A stretch of 64,000 nucleotides of DNA, from the NCBI RefSeq assembly GCF_000711225.1, contig NZ_JOMG01000004.1, positions 744,001 to 808,000 on the forward strand, given 5' to 3'. Source of the DNA: Pelobacter seleniigenes DSM 18267. Its GTDB lineage: Bacteria; Desulfobacterota; Desulfuromonadia; Desulfuromonadales; Geopsychrobacteraceae. The notes below the pieces were generated by a model, which ran no database searches, was not told where the DNA came from, and saw only the letters and a list, made by a program, of their open reading frames with translations. The stretch's first letter is position 1. Each line of letters begins with the position of its first letter. Position numbers and translations under genes: made by a program. Positions 7,859 through 16,748 of the stretch are shown here, piece by piece.

Positions 7859-8640
7859 GCATCATCTTCGGCCGCAAGCGCAGACGGCCCGACGAGCGGG
7901 ATTACCTGCGCGAGGTCTTCATCCGCATGCTGCTGCACAGCGAGGAACGCGGCCCGCACGCCTCCGGTCTGGCCTGGCTCAAGATCGACGGCAGGCACCG
8001 GATCTTCAAACGGCCGATGCGGGCGCACGAGCTGGTCTACGAGAAGCTGTTCCAGGAGATGCTCGGGCAGGTCGACAACGAGACTACCATCCTTATGGGG
8101 CACACCCGCTGGCGCACCCGGGGCAACGAGTTCAACAACCGCAACAACCATCCCATCCGGGCCGGGATCGTCATCGGCACCCACAACGGCACCATCTACA
8201 ACGCCGACCACCTGTTCCGCCGCCTCGGGCTGCCGCGCTACGCCGAGGTGGACAGCGAGCTGATCTTCCGCCTGGCCGACCGTTTCGCGCCCGAAGGCCC
8301 TATCGACCAGGAGGGGTTGAAGAAGGCACTTGCCCTCTGTCGCGGCCAGATGAGCGCCGTGCTGGCCTCGCGGCTAGACCCCGGAACCATCACCGTGCTC
8401 AAGGGCAACAAGCCGCTCTGCCTGCGCATCCACCGCCAGCACCGGGTGGTGCTCTACGCCTCGGAGACTGCCTTTATCGACTTTGCCGTGGACAACGAGA
8501 AGGGCTGGCGCGAGCTGGAGGTGCCGCCCATGACCATGCTCACCATCCGCCACGAGGATGTGCGGGCCATCGAAAACAGCGAATTCCGCTTCATACCCCA
8601 GGAGCGCAAAGGGACACTGCCCGAAGGAGTGAATGCATGA
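7843..8640 (+). CDS. Class II glutamine amidotransferase
   Basis: The protein begins MCGQVGIIFG, so removal of Met exposes the catalytic N-terminal Cys of the Ntn-type class II amidotransferases; this fixes the start at 7843. Other family motifs follow in order: RGPHASGLA near residue 38, GHTRWRTRGN near 86, NNHPIR near 99, GTHNGTIYN near 110 and EVDSELIF near 131. The domain hydrolyses glutamine and releases ammonia. At 265 residues it is a stand-alone glutaminase domain with no synthetase partner domain, so ammonia is probably delivered to another protein, most simply the amidoligase two genes upstream. It overlaps the DUF5049 gene by 16 bp and the next gene by 4 bp. Confidence 0.9.
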   Translation: MCGQVGIIFGRKRRRPDERDYLREVFIRMLLHSEERGPHASGLAWLKIDGRHRIFKRPMRAHELVYEKLFQEMLGQVDNETTILMGHTRWRTRGNEFNNRNNHPIRAGIVIGTHNGTIYNADHLFRRLGLPRYAEVDSELIFRLADRFAPEGPIDQEGLKKALALCRGQMSAVLASRLDPGTITVLKGNKPLCLRIHRQHRVVLYASETAFIDFAVDNEKGWRELEVPPMTMLTIRHEDVRAIENSEFRFIPQERKGTLPEGVNA

Positions 8641-9161
8641 ACATCGGAGACACCGCGAAGCTGAACACAAATCCGGAAGACAGTCCCGAGACCATCCTCC
8701 GGCTCTTCGTCTACGGCACCCTGAAACGGGGCTACTGGAACCATCAACGCTTCTGCGCCCAGGCCCGCAGCATCGAACCAGCCGTGGTCTGGGGCAGGCT
8801 CTACCATCTCCACGCCGGTTTCCCGGCCCTGGAAGTGCCGGAAGGTCTGATCCTGGCCCGGGGCACCGCCAATCCACTGGCCGATGCCCGCAGGCAGCAG
8901 GAGATCGGCACGCCGCGCTTCGGACGCCCGACCGGCGACTGGGATCTGATCCATGGGGAACTGGTGACCTTCACCGACCCGCAACGCGACCTGCTGCCCA
9001 TCGACCGGCTGGAAGGCTTCCGGCCCGGCGGGCACAGCATGTACCAGCGGGTGATGGTGGCGGTGCTTTGCAAGCGCACCTCGATTCCAGCCTGGATCTA
9101 CCGGATGCCCCGTGTTGAAACCGGCACTCGGCTTGACTCCGGCGTCTGGCATCGAGCGTGA
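8637..9161 (+). CDS. Gamma-glutamylcyclotransferase-like (AIG2/GGCT) protein
   Basis: The ATG overlaps the stop of the amidotransferase gene (ATGA). The 174-residue protein has the GGCT-fold signature LFVYGTLKRG near residue 24, which forms the substrate loop, and the catalytic Glu in PIDRLEGF near 130, followed by the conserved YQRVMV strand and WIYR. Enzymes of this fold cyclise a gamma-glutamyl group to 5-oxoproline, freeing the attached amine or amino acid. In this operon it could edit or recycle gamma-glutamyl-type bonds made by the amidoligase. A 15-residue N-terminal extension is unusual. No membrane segment or signal is seen. Confidence 0.87.
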   Translation: MNIGDTAKLNTNPEDSPETILRLFVYGTLKRGYWNHQRFCAQARSIEPAVVWGRLYHLHAGFPALEVPEGLILARGTANPLADARRQQEIGTPRFGRPTGDWDLIHGELVTFTDPQRDLLPIDRLEGFRPGGHSMYQRVMVAVLCKRTSIPAWIYRMPRVETGTRLDSGVWHRA

Positions 9162-9195
9162 TAGAAAATAATCGGCTCAAATCGGTAAAGATCGT

Positions 9196-9225
9196 TTGAC
9201 ATAGCACATAGTGCCTTTGTATATT
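9196..9225 (+). promoter_or_regulatory. Sigma-70-type promoter of the restriction-modification operon
   Basis: TTGACA (9196-9201) and TATATT (9220-9225) are separated by 18 bp, close to the consensus for housekeeping sigma factor. It lies in the 160-bp gap between the amidoligase cassette and the small HTH gene, pointing at the latter. The roughly 95-nt leader has no obvious terminator. Confidence 0.65.
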
Positions 9226-9321
9226 GATGGAGTTTTTTAACCTGGGAGAGGTGCGTCCAGTCTCTCCCGTTTCGCCTCTGGCGGACGTGGCAAACAACCA
9301 AAACGCCCGTGGAGCAAGAGA

Positions 9322-9537
9322 ATGAACGAGATGGAAGACCGCTGGTTATCAATAACCGAGATCTGCAAGTACCTCGGGGTCAGCAACGACACCGTGTACA
9401 AATGGATCGACAAGCATGGTATGCCCGCCCACCGCATGGGTCGACTTTGGAAGTTCAAGAAAGATGAAGTGGACGAGTGGGTCAAGGCTGGCGGCGCGGC
9501 CGAGCCTGTAGAAACCGACAAGAAGCGCAAGGAGTAA
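9322..9537 (+). CDS. Excisionase/MerR-type helix-turn-helix protein
   Basis: A 71-residue protein with a single HTH_17 domain: WLSITEICKYLGVSNDTVYKWID followed by MPAHRMGRLWKFKKDEVDEWV. This fold is found in phage excisionases and in small DNA-binding proteins heading type I restriction operons. It is the first gene downstream of the 9196-9225 promoter and ends 9 bp before hsdM, so it is probably a controller of the operon, though an excisionase role for a mobile island cannot be excluded. Confidence 0.85.
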   Translation: MNEMEDRWLSITEICKYLGVSNDTVYKWIDKHGMPAHRMGRLWKFKKDEVDEWVKAGGAAEPVETDKKRKE

Positions 9538-9546
9538 TAACGGGCT

Positions 9547-11679
9547 ATGAACCATGTGATCCACAACAGCATCGTGAATTTTATCTGGGGTATCGCCGAC
9601 GACGTGTTGCGCGATGTCTATGTGCGCGGCAAGTACCGCGATGTGATCCTGCCGATGACGGTTATCCGCCGCCTCGATGCGCTCTTGGAGCCGAGCAAAG
9701 AAAAGGTGCTCGGCATGAAGAAGCAGCTCGACGGGGCCGGGATCGCCAATCAACACGCCGCGCTCTGCCAGGCCTCCGGCGAGGCCTTTTACAACGTTTC
9801 GCCCTTTACCCTGCGCGACCTGAAGAACCGTGCCAAGCAACAGCAACTCAAGGCCGATTTCGAAGCCTACCTGGACGGCTTTTCGCCCAACGTCCAGGAG
9901 ATCCTCGACAAGTTCAAGTTCCGCAACCAGATCCCCACGTTGATCGAGGCGGACATCCTCGGCCACCTGATCGAGAAGTTCCTCGACGGCCGCATCAACC
10001 TCAGCCCGAAGCCGGTGCAGGACGTGGACGGCAACGAGATCCTTCCGGCGCTCGACAACCACTCCATGGGCACCATCTTCGAGGAGCTGATCCGCCGTTT
10101 CAACGAAGAGAACAACGAAGAAGCCGGAGAGCACTTCACGCCCCGCGACGTGGTCAAGCTCATGGCCGACCTGATTTTCCTGCCGGTGAAGGGTGATATC
10201 GAGTCCGGCACTTACCTCGTTTACGACGGGGCCTGCGGCACCGGCGGCATGCTGACCGTGGCGGAGGAGCGCCTGACCGAACTGGCGGCAAACCACAGCA
10301 AGGATGTTTCTATTCATCTATATGGGCAGGAAATAAACCCTGAAACTTATGCAATCACAAAAGCCGACCTGCTGCTGAAAGGCGAAGGGGCCGAGGCAGA
10401 GAACATGAAGTACGGCTCCACGCTCTCCAGCGATGCCTTCCCGTCGCAGGAATTCGACTTCATGCTCTCCAATCCGCCCTACGGCAAGAGCTGGAAGACC
10501 GACTTGGAGCGCCTGGGCGGCAAGGGCGACATCAAAGACCCGCGCTTCGTCACCCAGCACGGCGGCGACCCGGAATACAAGATGATCACCCGTTCCTCGG
10601 ACGGGCAGCTCATGTTCCTGGTCAACAAGCTCTCCAAGATGAAGCACACCACCCGCCTCGGCAGCCGCATCGCCGAGGTTCACAACGGCTCGTCGCTCTT
10701 CACCGGCGACGCCGGTCAGGGTGAGAGCAACATCCGCCGCTGGATCATCGAAAACGACTGGCTGGAGGCCATCATCGCCCTGCCGGAGAACATGTTCTAC
10801 AACACCGGCATCGCTACCTACATCTGGGTACTGACCAACCGCAAGAGCGAGGAACGCAAGGGCAAGGTCCAGCTCATCGACACCACCGAATGGTACGTTC
10901 CGCTGCGCCGCAATCTTGGGAAGAAGAATTGCGAATTCTCCGAGGAACACATCCGCGCCATCTGCGACCTAGTGGTCAATCCGGTCGAGACCGAGAAATC
11001 CAAGATCTTCCCCAACGAGGCCTTCGGCTACTGGAAGGTGACGGTGGACCGCCCGCTGCGCCTCGCCGTTGACCTGAGCCCGGCCCGGCTGGAACGGTTT
11101 GTGAAAACCTGCACCAAGGCGAAGGAAGAGCCGCTGGCCAACCTGGCCAGTCGCGTGGCCGAGCCCCTCGGTGCTGGGCCGCACCTGGATTTCAACGCCT
11201 TCATGGATGCCTGCGACACCGATGCCGACAAACACGGCGTCAAGCTCACCGCCAAGCGCAAGAAGCTGCTGCAAAGCGAGCTCTGCGACACCAGCGAGGA
11301 TGCCGCGCCGGTGCTGAAGAAGATTTACAAGCCCGGCAAGGCCACGCCCGACCCCATCCACGGACTGTTCGAGGCCGAGGTGAATGGTAAGACCTGCGTG
11401 GTCGAATACGAGCCGGATACCGCTCTGCGCGACAGCGAGCAGGTGCCGCTGCTGGAGGAAGGCGGTATCGATGCGTTCTTCCGGCGCGAGGTGCTGCCCT
11501 ACACCCCGGATGCCTGGATCGACCCGGGTAAGACACAGGTGGGTTACGAGATCTCCTTCACCCGCCATTTCTATCGGCCAGCGCCCATGCGCACCCTGGA
11601 TGAGATTAAGGATGACATCTATGCCCTGGAGCAGGAAACCGAAGGGCTGCTGGAACAGATTGTCGGGGAGGCTGAGTAA
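9547..11679 (+). CDS. hsdM: Type I restriction-modification system, M subunit (N6-adenine methyltransferase)
   Basis: The 710-residue protein has the HsdM N-terminal helical domain (residues about 5-160) and an N6-adenine methyltransferase domain. SAM-binding motif I is VYDGACGTGGML near residue 226 and catalytic motif IV is NPPYG at about residue 309. It methylates adenine in the sequence read by HsdS and is required for both modification and restriction. At 710 residues it is longer than the usual 500-550. The extra C-terminal part (from about residue 500) holds a Lys/Asp-rich region and a final coiled-coil-like segment that may hold HsdS. Its stop overlaps the start of hsdS by one base. 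Confidence 0.95.
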   Translation: MNHVIHNSIVNFIWGIADDVLRDVYVRGKYRDVILPMTVIRRLDALLEPSKEKVLGMKKQLDGAGIANQHAALCQASGEAFYNVSPFTLRDLKNRAKQQQLKADFEAYLDGFSPNVQEILDKFKFRNQIPTLIEADILGHLIEKFLDGRINLSPKPVQDVDGNEILPALDNHSMGTIFEELIRRFNEENNEEAGEHFTPRDVVKLMADLIFLPVKGDIESGTYLVYDGACGTGGMLTVAEERLTELAANHSKDVSIHLYGQEINPETYAITKADLLLKGEGAEAENMKYGSTLSSDAFPSQEFDFMLSNPPYGKSWKTDLERLGGKGDIKDPRFVTQHGGDPEYKMITRSSDGQLMFLVNKLSKMKHTTRLGSRIAEVHNGSSLFTGDAGQGESNIRRWIIENDWLEAIIALPENMFYNTGIATYIWVLTNRKSEERKGKVQLIDTTEWYVPLRRNLGKKNCEFSEEHIRAICDLVVNPVETEKSKIFPNEAFGYWKVTVDRPLRLAVDLSPARLERFVKTCTKAKEEPLANLASRVAEPLGAGPHLDFNAFMDACDTDADKHGVKLTAKRKKLLQSELCDTSEDAAPVLKKIYKPGKATPDPIHGLFEAEVNGKTCVVEYEPDTALRDSEQVPLLEEGGIDAFFRREVLPYTPDAWIDPGKTQVGYEISFTRHFYRPAPMRTLDEIKDDIYALEQETEGLLEQIVGEAE

Positions 11680-13100
11680 TGAAGCTGGCCCCTTATCCAG
11701 ACTACAAGGACGCGGGTGTGAGCTGGGTCGGGAGCATTCCCGCGCATTGGCCTGAGAAGCGGGCAAAATATTACTTCAAAGAGATCGATGAACGCTCCCA
11801 GGCAGGCGACGAAGAAATGCTCTCGGTGTCGCACATCACGGGAGTGACACCCCGCAGCCAGAAGAACGTAACCATGTTCAAGGCCGAGTCGAATGTCGGC
11901 CAAAAATGCTGCCAACCAGGCGATCTGGTCATCAATACGATGTGGGCCTGGATGTCTGCACTCGGTGTCTCGAATCATGCTGGAATTGTAAGCCCCGCTT
12001 ATGGCGTTTACCGGCCAAGAGGCAACCAGGCCTACGATAACTATTATCTCGATCATCTGTTGCGGATTGAAGGATATCGGTCGGAATATATTTGCCGGTC
12101 AACGGGCATTCGCTCTTCACGGCTCAGGCTCTATCCCGATAAATTTCTGAGCATGCCGGTGGTCTGCCCTCCGCAGGAAGAGCAACAGACCATCGCACGA
12201 TTCCTGAAGGCGCAGGACCGCTTGTTCCGTAAATTCATCCGCAACAAGCGGCGGCTCATCGAACTGCTCAAGGAGCAGAAGCAGAACGTCATCAACCAAG
12301 CCGTGACCCGGGGGCTTGATCCCAAGGTCAATTTCAAGCCCAGCGGCGTGGAATGGATCGGAGATATTCCGGAGCATTGGGACGCCAGACGGCTCCGCAC
12401 GCTGGCGGCGGTCAGGGCAAGTGGCGTCGACAAGAACACGAACGAGGACGAAGTCCCGGTCATGCTCTGCAACTACGTGGACGTTTACAAGAACGACCGC
12501 ATCACCGCTGCCATCGATTTCATGAAGGCCACGGCCACGCTGGAAGAAATTCGCGCTTTTGAGCTGAAAGCGGGTGACGTGATCATCACCAAGGACTCCG
12601 AAAGCTGGGATGACATCGCCATTCCCACTTTCGTGCCCGAGGCAATTCCAGGCGTCGTTTGTGCCTATCACTTGGCCTTGATCAGACCGTTCTCAGGGGA
12701 AATCGAAGGCGAGTTTCTGTTCAGGGCCTTCTCATCCGACCCCGTGGCAGACCAGTTCCGGATTGCCGCCACCGGCGTTACTCGCTTTGGCTTGGCGCAA
12801 GGTGCAATCAAGGGAGCGTTCTTCCCACTCCCGCCGTTGGACGAACAGCGGGCGATTATTGCTCACATCAATGAGAAGTGCGCCGAGATAAGCCAGGCGA
12901 TTTCAAGGGCCGAGCGTGAGATCGAACTGATGCGCGAATACCGCACCCGGCTGATTTCCGATGTGGTCACCGGTCAGGTGGATGTACGCGGCATCGAGGT
13001 GCCGGATGTTGCTGTGGACGAACTGCTTGCGATAGATGAGGACACCAGTGAGTCCGATGACGTGATCGATGACGAGGGGGATATGGATGAAACCGACTGA
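11679..13100 (+). CDS. hsdS: Type I restriction-modification system, specificity subunit
   Basis: This 473-residue protein shows the two-fold HsdS architecture. Each half opens with a similar motif (VSWVGSIPAHW near residue 10, VEWIGDIPEHW near 222) and ends with PPQEEQQTIARFL or PPLDEQRAIIAHI before a long helix. The two variable target-recognition domains thus read a bipartite DNA site. The last 40 residues are strikingly acidic (ending DDEGDMDETD), which is not part of the core fold. The ATG overlaps the end of hsdM, and hsdR starts inside its last codons, so the three genes are tightly coupled. The target sequence cannot be predicted from the protein. Confidence 0.93.
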   Translation: MKLAPYPDYKDAGVSWVGSIPAHWPEKRAKYYFKEIDERSQAGDEEMLSVSHITGVTPRSQKNVTMFKAESNVGQKCCQPGDLVINTMWAWMSALGVSNHAGIVSPAYGVYRPRGNQAYDNYYLDHLLRIEGYRSEYICRSTGIRSSRLRLYPDKFLSMPVVCPPQEEQQTIARFLKAQDRLFRKFIRNKRRLIELLKEQKQNVINQAVTRGLDPKVNFKPSGVEWIGDIPEHWDARRLRTLAAVRASGVDKNTNEDEVPVMLCNYVDVYKNDRITAAIDFMKATATLEEIRAFELKAGDVIITKDSESWDDIAIPTFVPEAIPGVVCAYHLALIRPFSGEIEGEFLFRAFSSDPVADQFRIAATGVTRFGLAQGAIKGAFFPLPPLDEQRAIIAHINEKCAEISQAISRAEREIELMREYRTRLISDVVTGQVDVRGIEVPDVAVDELLAIDEDTSESDDVIDDEGDMDETD

Positions 13101-16074
13101 CACCAGCGAAAAGGGCCTGGAATCGATCATCGTCGCCTCCCTTGTGGAGGATGCCGGATATGTTCAAGGCGACCCGCAGGACTACGACCGCGAACATGCC
13201 GTCGACCTGGCCAAGTTGCTGCAATTTCTCGCCGCCACCCAGCCCGATACCTTTGAGGCTCTCGGCATCGACGAGGAAGGCCCCAAGCGCACCCAGTTCC
13301 TGCACCGCCTGCAGGGCGAGATCGCCAAGCGCGGCGTGGTAGACGTGCTGCGCGGCGGCATCAAGCACGGCCCGGCCCATGTGGACATTTTCTACGGCAC
13401 GCCGACGCCGGGCAACGTGAAGGCAGCGGAACGGTTCGCGGCCAACATCTTCAGCGTCACCCGCCAGCTCCGCTACAGCCGCAACGAGACTGCTCTCTCC
13501 CTCGACATGGCCGTGTTCATCAACGGCCTGCCCATCGCCACCTTCGAACTCAAAAATAAGCTCACCAAGCAGACGGTGCTCGATGCCGTGCAGCAGTACC
13601 AGCGCGACCGCGACCCGAAGGAGCTGCTGTTTCAGTTCGGCCGTTGCGTCGTCCATTTTGCCGTGGACGATCACGAGGTGCGTTTCTGTACCCACCTCAA
13701 GGGCAAGGGCTCGTGGTTTCTGCCCTTCGACAAAGGCTACAACGACGGCGCTGGCAATCCGCCGAACCCTCATGGGCTCGCCACCGATTACCTGTGGAAG
13801 GAGACCCTCTCCAAAGAGGGGTTGACCGATATCCTGGAAAACTACGCCCAGGTGGTGGAGGAAAAGGACGAGAAGACCGGCAAAAAGAGGTGCAAGCAGA
13901 TTTTCCCTCGCTACCACCAGTTGAAGGTGGTGCGCATGCTGCTGGCCAATGCCGCTGAGAGTGGCATCGGCAGGCGCTACCTGATCCAGCACTCGGCGGG
14001 CAGCGGCAAAAGTAACTCCATCGCCTGGCTGGCGCACCAGCTCGTGGGGCTGGAGCACGAGAGCAAGGCGTTGTTCGATTCGGTCATCGTGGTCACCGAC
14101 CGACGGGTGCTCGACAAACAGATCCGCGACACCATCAAGCAGTTCGCCCAGGTCTCCGCCACCGTCGGCCATGCCGAACACTCCGGCGACCTGCGCAAAT
14201 TCCTCAAGGCCGGGAAGAAAATCATCATCACCACCGTGCAGAAGTTCCCGTTCATACTCGATGAGATCGGCGACGAACACCGCCAGAGCAAGTTCGCCAT
14301 CATCATCGACGAGGCCCATTCCAGCCAGGGCGGCAAGACCACCGCCGCCATGAACCGTGTGCTGGAAGAGACCGCGCCCTACGGCGGCTCTGATGCCGAG
14401 GGGGAAGAGACAGTCGAGGACAAGATCAACAAGATCATGGAAGGCCGGAAGATGGTGACCAACGCCAGCTACTTTGCCTTCACCGCGACCCCAAAGAACA
14501 AGACCCTGGAGATCTTCGGCGAGCCGGACCCGCAACCCGACGGCACAGTAAAGCATCACCCGTTCCACAGCTACACCATGAAACAGGCCATCCAGGAGGG
14601 CTTCATCCTCGATGTGCTGAAGAACTACACCCCGGTTGAGAGTTATTACCGCCTGGCCAAGACCGTGGAGGACGACCCGCTCTTCGACGCCAAGAAAGCC
14701 CAGAAGAAGCTGCGTCGCTATGTGGAGTCCCACGAGCATGCCATCCGCGAGAAGGCCGAGATCATGGTGGACCACTTCCACGCCCAGGTGATCGGCCATC
14801 GCAAGATCGGCGGCCATGCCCGGGCCATGGTCATCACCAACGGCATTGTGCGGGCCATCCAGTATTTCCACGCCTTCAAGGATTACCTCAAGGAGCGCAA
14901 GAGCCCTTACGAGCCCATCGTGGCTTTTTCCGGGGAGCACGAGTACGGCGGCAAAAAGGTCACTGAGGCGACCCTGAACGGCTTTCCCAGCAGTCAGATC
15001 CCGGACAAGGTTCAGCAGGACCCGTACCGCTTCCTGATCGTCGCCGACAAGTATCAGACCGGCTACGACGAACCACTGCTGCACACCATGTACGTGGACA
15101 AGGCGCTTTCCAGCATCAAGGCGGTGCAGACCCTCTCGCGGCTCAATCGCGCCCATCCGCAGAAGCACGACACTTTTGTGCTCGATTTCTACAACGACTC
15201 GGAGACCATCCAGAAGTCGTTCGAGCCCTATTACCGGACCACCATCCTCAGTGACGAGACCGACCCCAACAAGCTCCATGATCTGAAGTCGGATCTGGAC
15301 GGCTACCAGGTCTATTCGCAAACGCAAATCGACGACCTGGTGGGGCTCTACCTGAACGGCGCGGACCGCGACAAGCTCGACCCGATCCTGGATGCCTGCG
15401 TGGCCACCTACAACGCCGATCTCGATGAAGACGGCCAGGTGGACTTCAAGGGCAAGGCCAAGGCTTTCGTCCGCACCTACGGCTTTCTGTCCTCGATTCT
15501 GGCGTACTCGAATGCCGACTGGGAAAAGCTGTCGATCTTTCTGAATTTCCTGATCCCGAAACTCCCCGCGCCCAAGGAAGAGGACCTGTCCCGGGGCATC
15601 CTGGAGGCCATCGACATGGACAGCTACCGTGTCGAGGTGAAAACCAGCCTGAAGATTGGCCTTCCGGATCAGGATGCCGAAATCGGACCGGTGCCGACCA
15701 GCGGCGGCGGCCGCAAACCGGAACCTGAGCTGGACCAACTGAGCAACATCATCAAGGCGTTCAACGACCAGTTCGGCAACATCGATTGGAAGGACGGCGA
15801 CAAGATCCGCAAGGTTATCGCCGAGGAGATCCCGGCCAAGGTGGCGGCGGACGCGGCCTACCAGAACGCCATGAAGAACAACGACAAGAAGACCGCCCGG
15901 ATTGAGCACGACGCCGCGCTACAGCGCGTCATGATCGACCTCCTGTCCGACCATACCGAACTGTTCAAGCAGTTCAGCGACAACCCGTCTTTCAAGAAGT
16001 GGCTGGGCGACACCATTTTCGGCGTGACCTACCAGCAACAGGCCGGACAATCGCCGAGAGGAGAGGCGCTGTGA
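13087..16074 (+). CDS. hsdR: Type I restriction endonuclease, R subunit
   Basis: I place the start at ATG 13087 (MKPTDTSEKGLE), behind GAGGGGG; an earlier in-frame codon at 13069 has no ribosome site. The 995-residue protein has the nuclease domain (Glu-X-Lys in TFELKNK near residue 154), Walker A SAGSGKSNSIAW near 302, the DEAH box IIDEAHSSQGGKT near 407 and the TATP motif III near 464. It is the ATP-driven translocase and nuclease that cuts unmodified DNA. It overlaps hsdS by 14 bp and, unusually, its stop overlaps the GTG start of a response-regulator gene. No frameshift or missing motif is seen, so the system should be active. Confidence 0.95.
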   Translation: MKPTDTSEKGLESIIVASLVEDAGYVQGDPQDYDREHAVDLAKLLQFLAATQPDTFEALGIDEEGPKRTQFLHRLQGEIAKRGVVDVLRGGIKHGPAHVDIFYGTPTPGNVKAAERFAANIFSVTRQLRYSRNETALSLDMAVFINGLPIATFELKNKLTKQTVLDAVQQYQRDRDPKELLFQFGRCVVHFAVDDHEVRFCTHLKGKGSWFLPFDKGYNDGAGNPPNPHGLATDYLWKETLSKEGLTDILENYAQVVEEKDEKTGKKRCKQIFPRYHQLKVVRMLLANAAESGIGRRYLIQHSAGSGKSNSIAWLAHQLVGLEHESKALFDSVIVVTDRRVLDKQIRDTIKQFAQVSATVGHAEHSGDLRKFLKAGKKIIITTVQKFPFILDEIGDEHRQSKFAIIIDEAHSSQGGKTTAAMNRVLEETAPYGGSDAEGEETVEDKINKIMEGRKMVTNASYFAFTATPKNKTLEIFGEPDPQPDGTVKHHPFHSYTMKQAIQEGFILDVLKNYTPVESYYRLAKTVEDDPLFDAKKAQKKLRRYVESHEHAIREKAEIMVDHFHAQVIGHRKIGGHARAMVITNGIVRAIQYFHAFKDYLKERKSPYEPIVAFSGEHEYGGKKVTEATLNGFPSSQIPDKVQQDPYRFLIVADKYQTGYDEPLLHTMYVDKALSSIKAVQTLSRLNRAHPQKHDTFVLDFYNDSETIQKSFEPYYRTTILSDETDPNKLHDLKSDLDGYQVYSQTQIDDLVGLYLNGADRDKLDPILDACVATYNADLDEDGQVDFKGKAKAFVRTYGFLSSILAYSNADWEKLSIFLNFLIPKLPAPKEEDLSRGILEAIDMDSYRVEVKTSLKIGLPDQDAEIGPVPTSGGGRKPEPELDQLSNIIKAFNDQFGNIDWKDGDKIRKVIAEEIPAKVAADAAYQNAMKNNDKKTARIEHDAALQRVMIDLLSDHTELFKQFSDNPSFKKWLGDTIFGVTYQQQAGQSPRGEAL

Positions 16075-16748
16075 GGATTCTTGTCGTTGAAGACGACAAA
16101 CAAACCCTGCAATTCATTGCCAAGGGATTACGACAGGAAGGCTTCGCCGTGGACCTTGCCTCCAATGGCGAAGACGGACTTCATTTCGCCCTTACAGAGC
16201 CTTATGACGCTGCGGTGGTCGACGTGATGTTGCCCAAATTGGATGGTCTGGCCCTGATAGACGAAATGCGCAGCAACCGGGTTCATACCCCGGTTATCGT
16301 TTTAAGCGCCAAGGGTTCGGTGGATGACCGTATCAAGGGGTTACAGGCGGGAGGCGACGATTATCTGGTAAAGCCCTTCGCTTTCTCGGAGTTGGTCGCG
16401 CGTCTTCAGGCTCTCATCAGAAGGGCTACTCGAGAGGATGCACCGACGTTTCTCTCCGTCGGCAATCTCGAAATGGATTTGGTGAAGCGAAAGGTCTTTC
16501 GTGACGGGGTTTCAATCGATTTGCAACCCAAGGAATTCGCCTTGCTGGAGTATTTGATGAGGAACATGGGCCGGGTTGTATCGAAAACGATGATCATGGA
16601 GCACGTTTGGGATTACAACTTCGATCCTCGGACCACAGTGGTGGAAGCTCGCGTATGCCGGCTGCGGGACAAGGTCGACCGCCCATTCGGGAACGACCTT
16701 ATCCACACAGTCAGGGGAGTCGGCTATGTTCTGGAAGAGCGGGCGTAG
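16071..16748 (+). CDS. OmpR-family response regulator
   Basis: The start is the GTG at 16071 (VRILVVEDDKQTL), preceded by GAGAGGAG and overlapping the hsdR stop as GTGA; upstream in-frame codons belong to hsdR. The 225-residue protein has a receiver domain with the phospho-acceptor Asp51 in AAVVDVMLPKLDG, Thr/Ser switch in PVIVLSAKG and Lys in LVKPF, then an OmpR/PhoB winged helix from about residue 125 (LQPKEFALLEYL ... VVEARVCRLRDKVD). It resembles the CusR/QseB subgroup. The cognate kinase gene overlaps its end by 23 bp. Direct repeats at 18144-18187 are a likely target. Confidence 0.92.
   Translation: MRILVVEDDKQTLQFIAKGLRQEGFAVDLASNGEDGLHFALTEPYDAAVVDVMLPKLDGLALIDEMRSNRVHTPVIVLSAKGSVDDRIKGLQAGGDDYLVKPFAFSELVARLQALIRRATREDAPTFLSVGNLEMDLVKRKVFRDGVSIDLQPKEFALLEYLMRNMGRVVSKTMIMEHVWDYNFDPRTTVVEARVCRLRDKVDRPFGNDLIHTVRGVGYVLEERA

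Noticed and set aside
12967-15909. 980-codon open frame on the minus strand opposite hsdR and hsdS
   Set aside because: It is an antisense shadow produced by high GC and codon bias of hsdR; composition is Val/Gly/His/Asp-rich with no domain and no ribosome site.
15999-16070. Upstream extension of the response regulator to 15999
   Set aside because: The extra residues lie wholly inside hsdR in another frame; the receiver domain starts naturally at GTG 16071 with a ribosome site.
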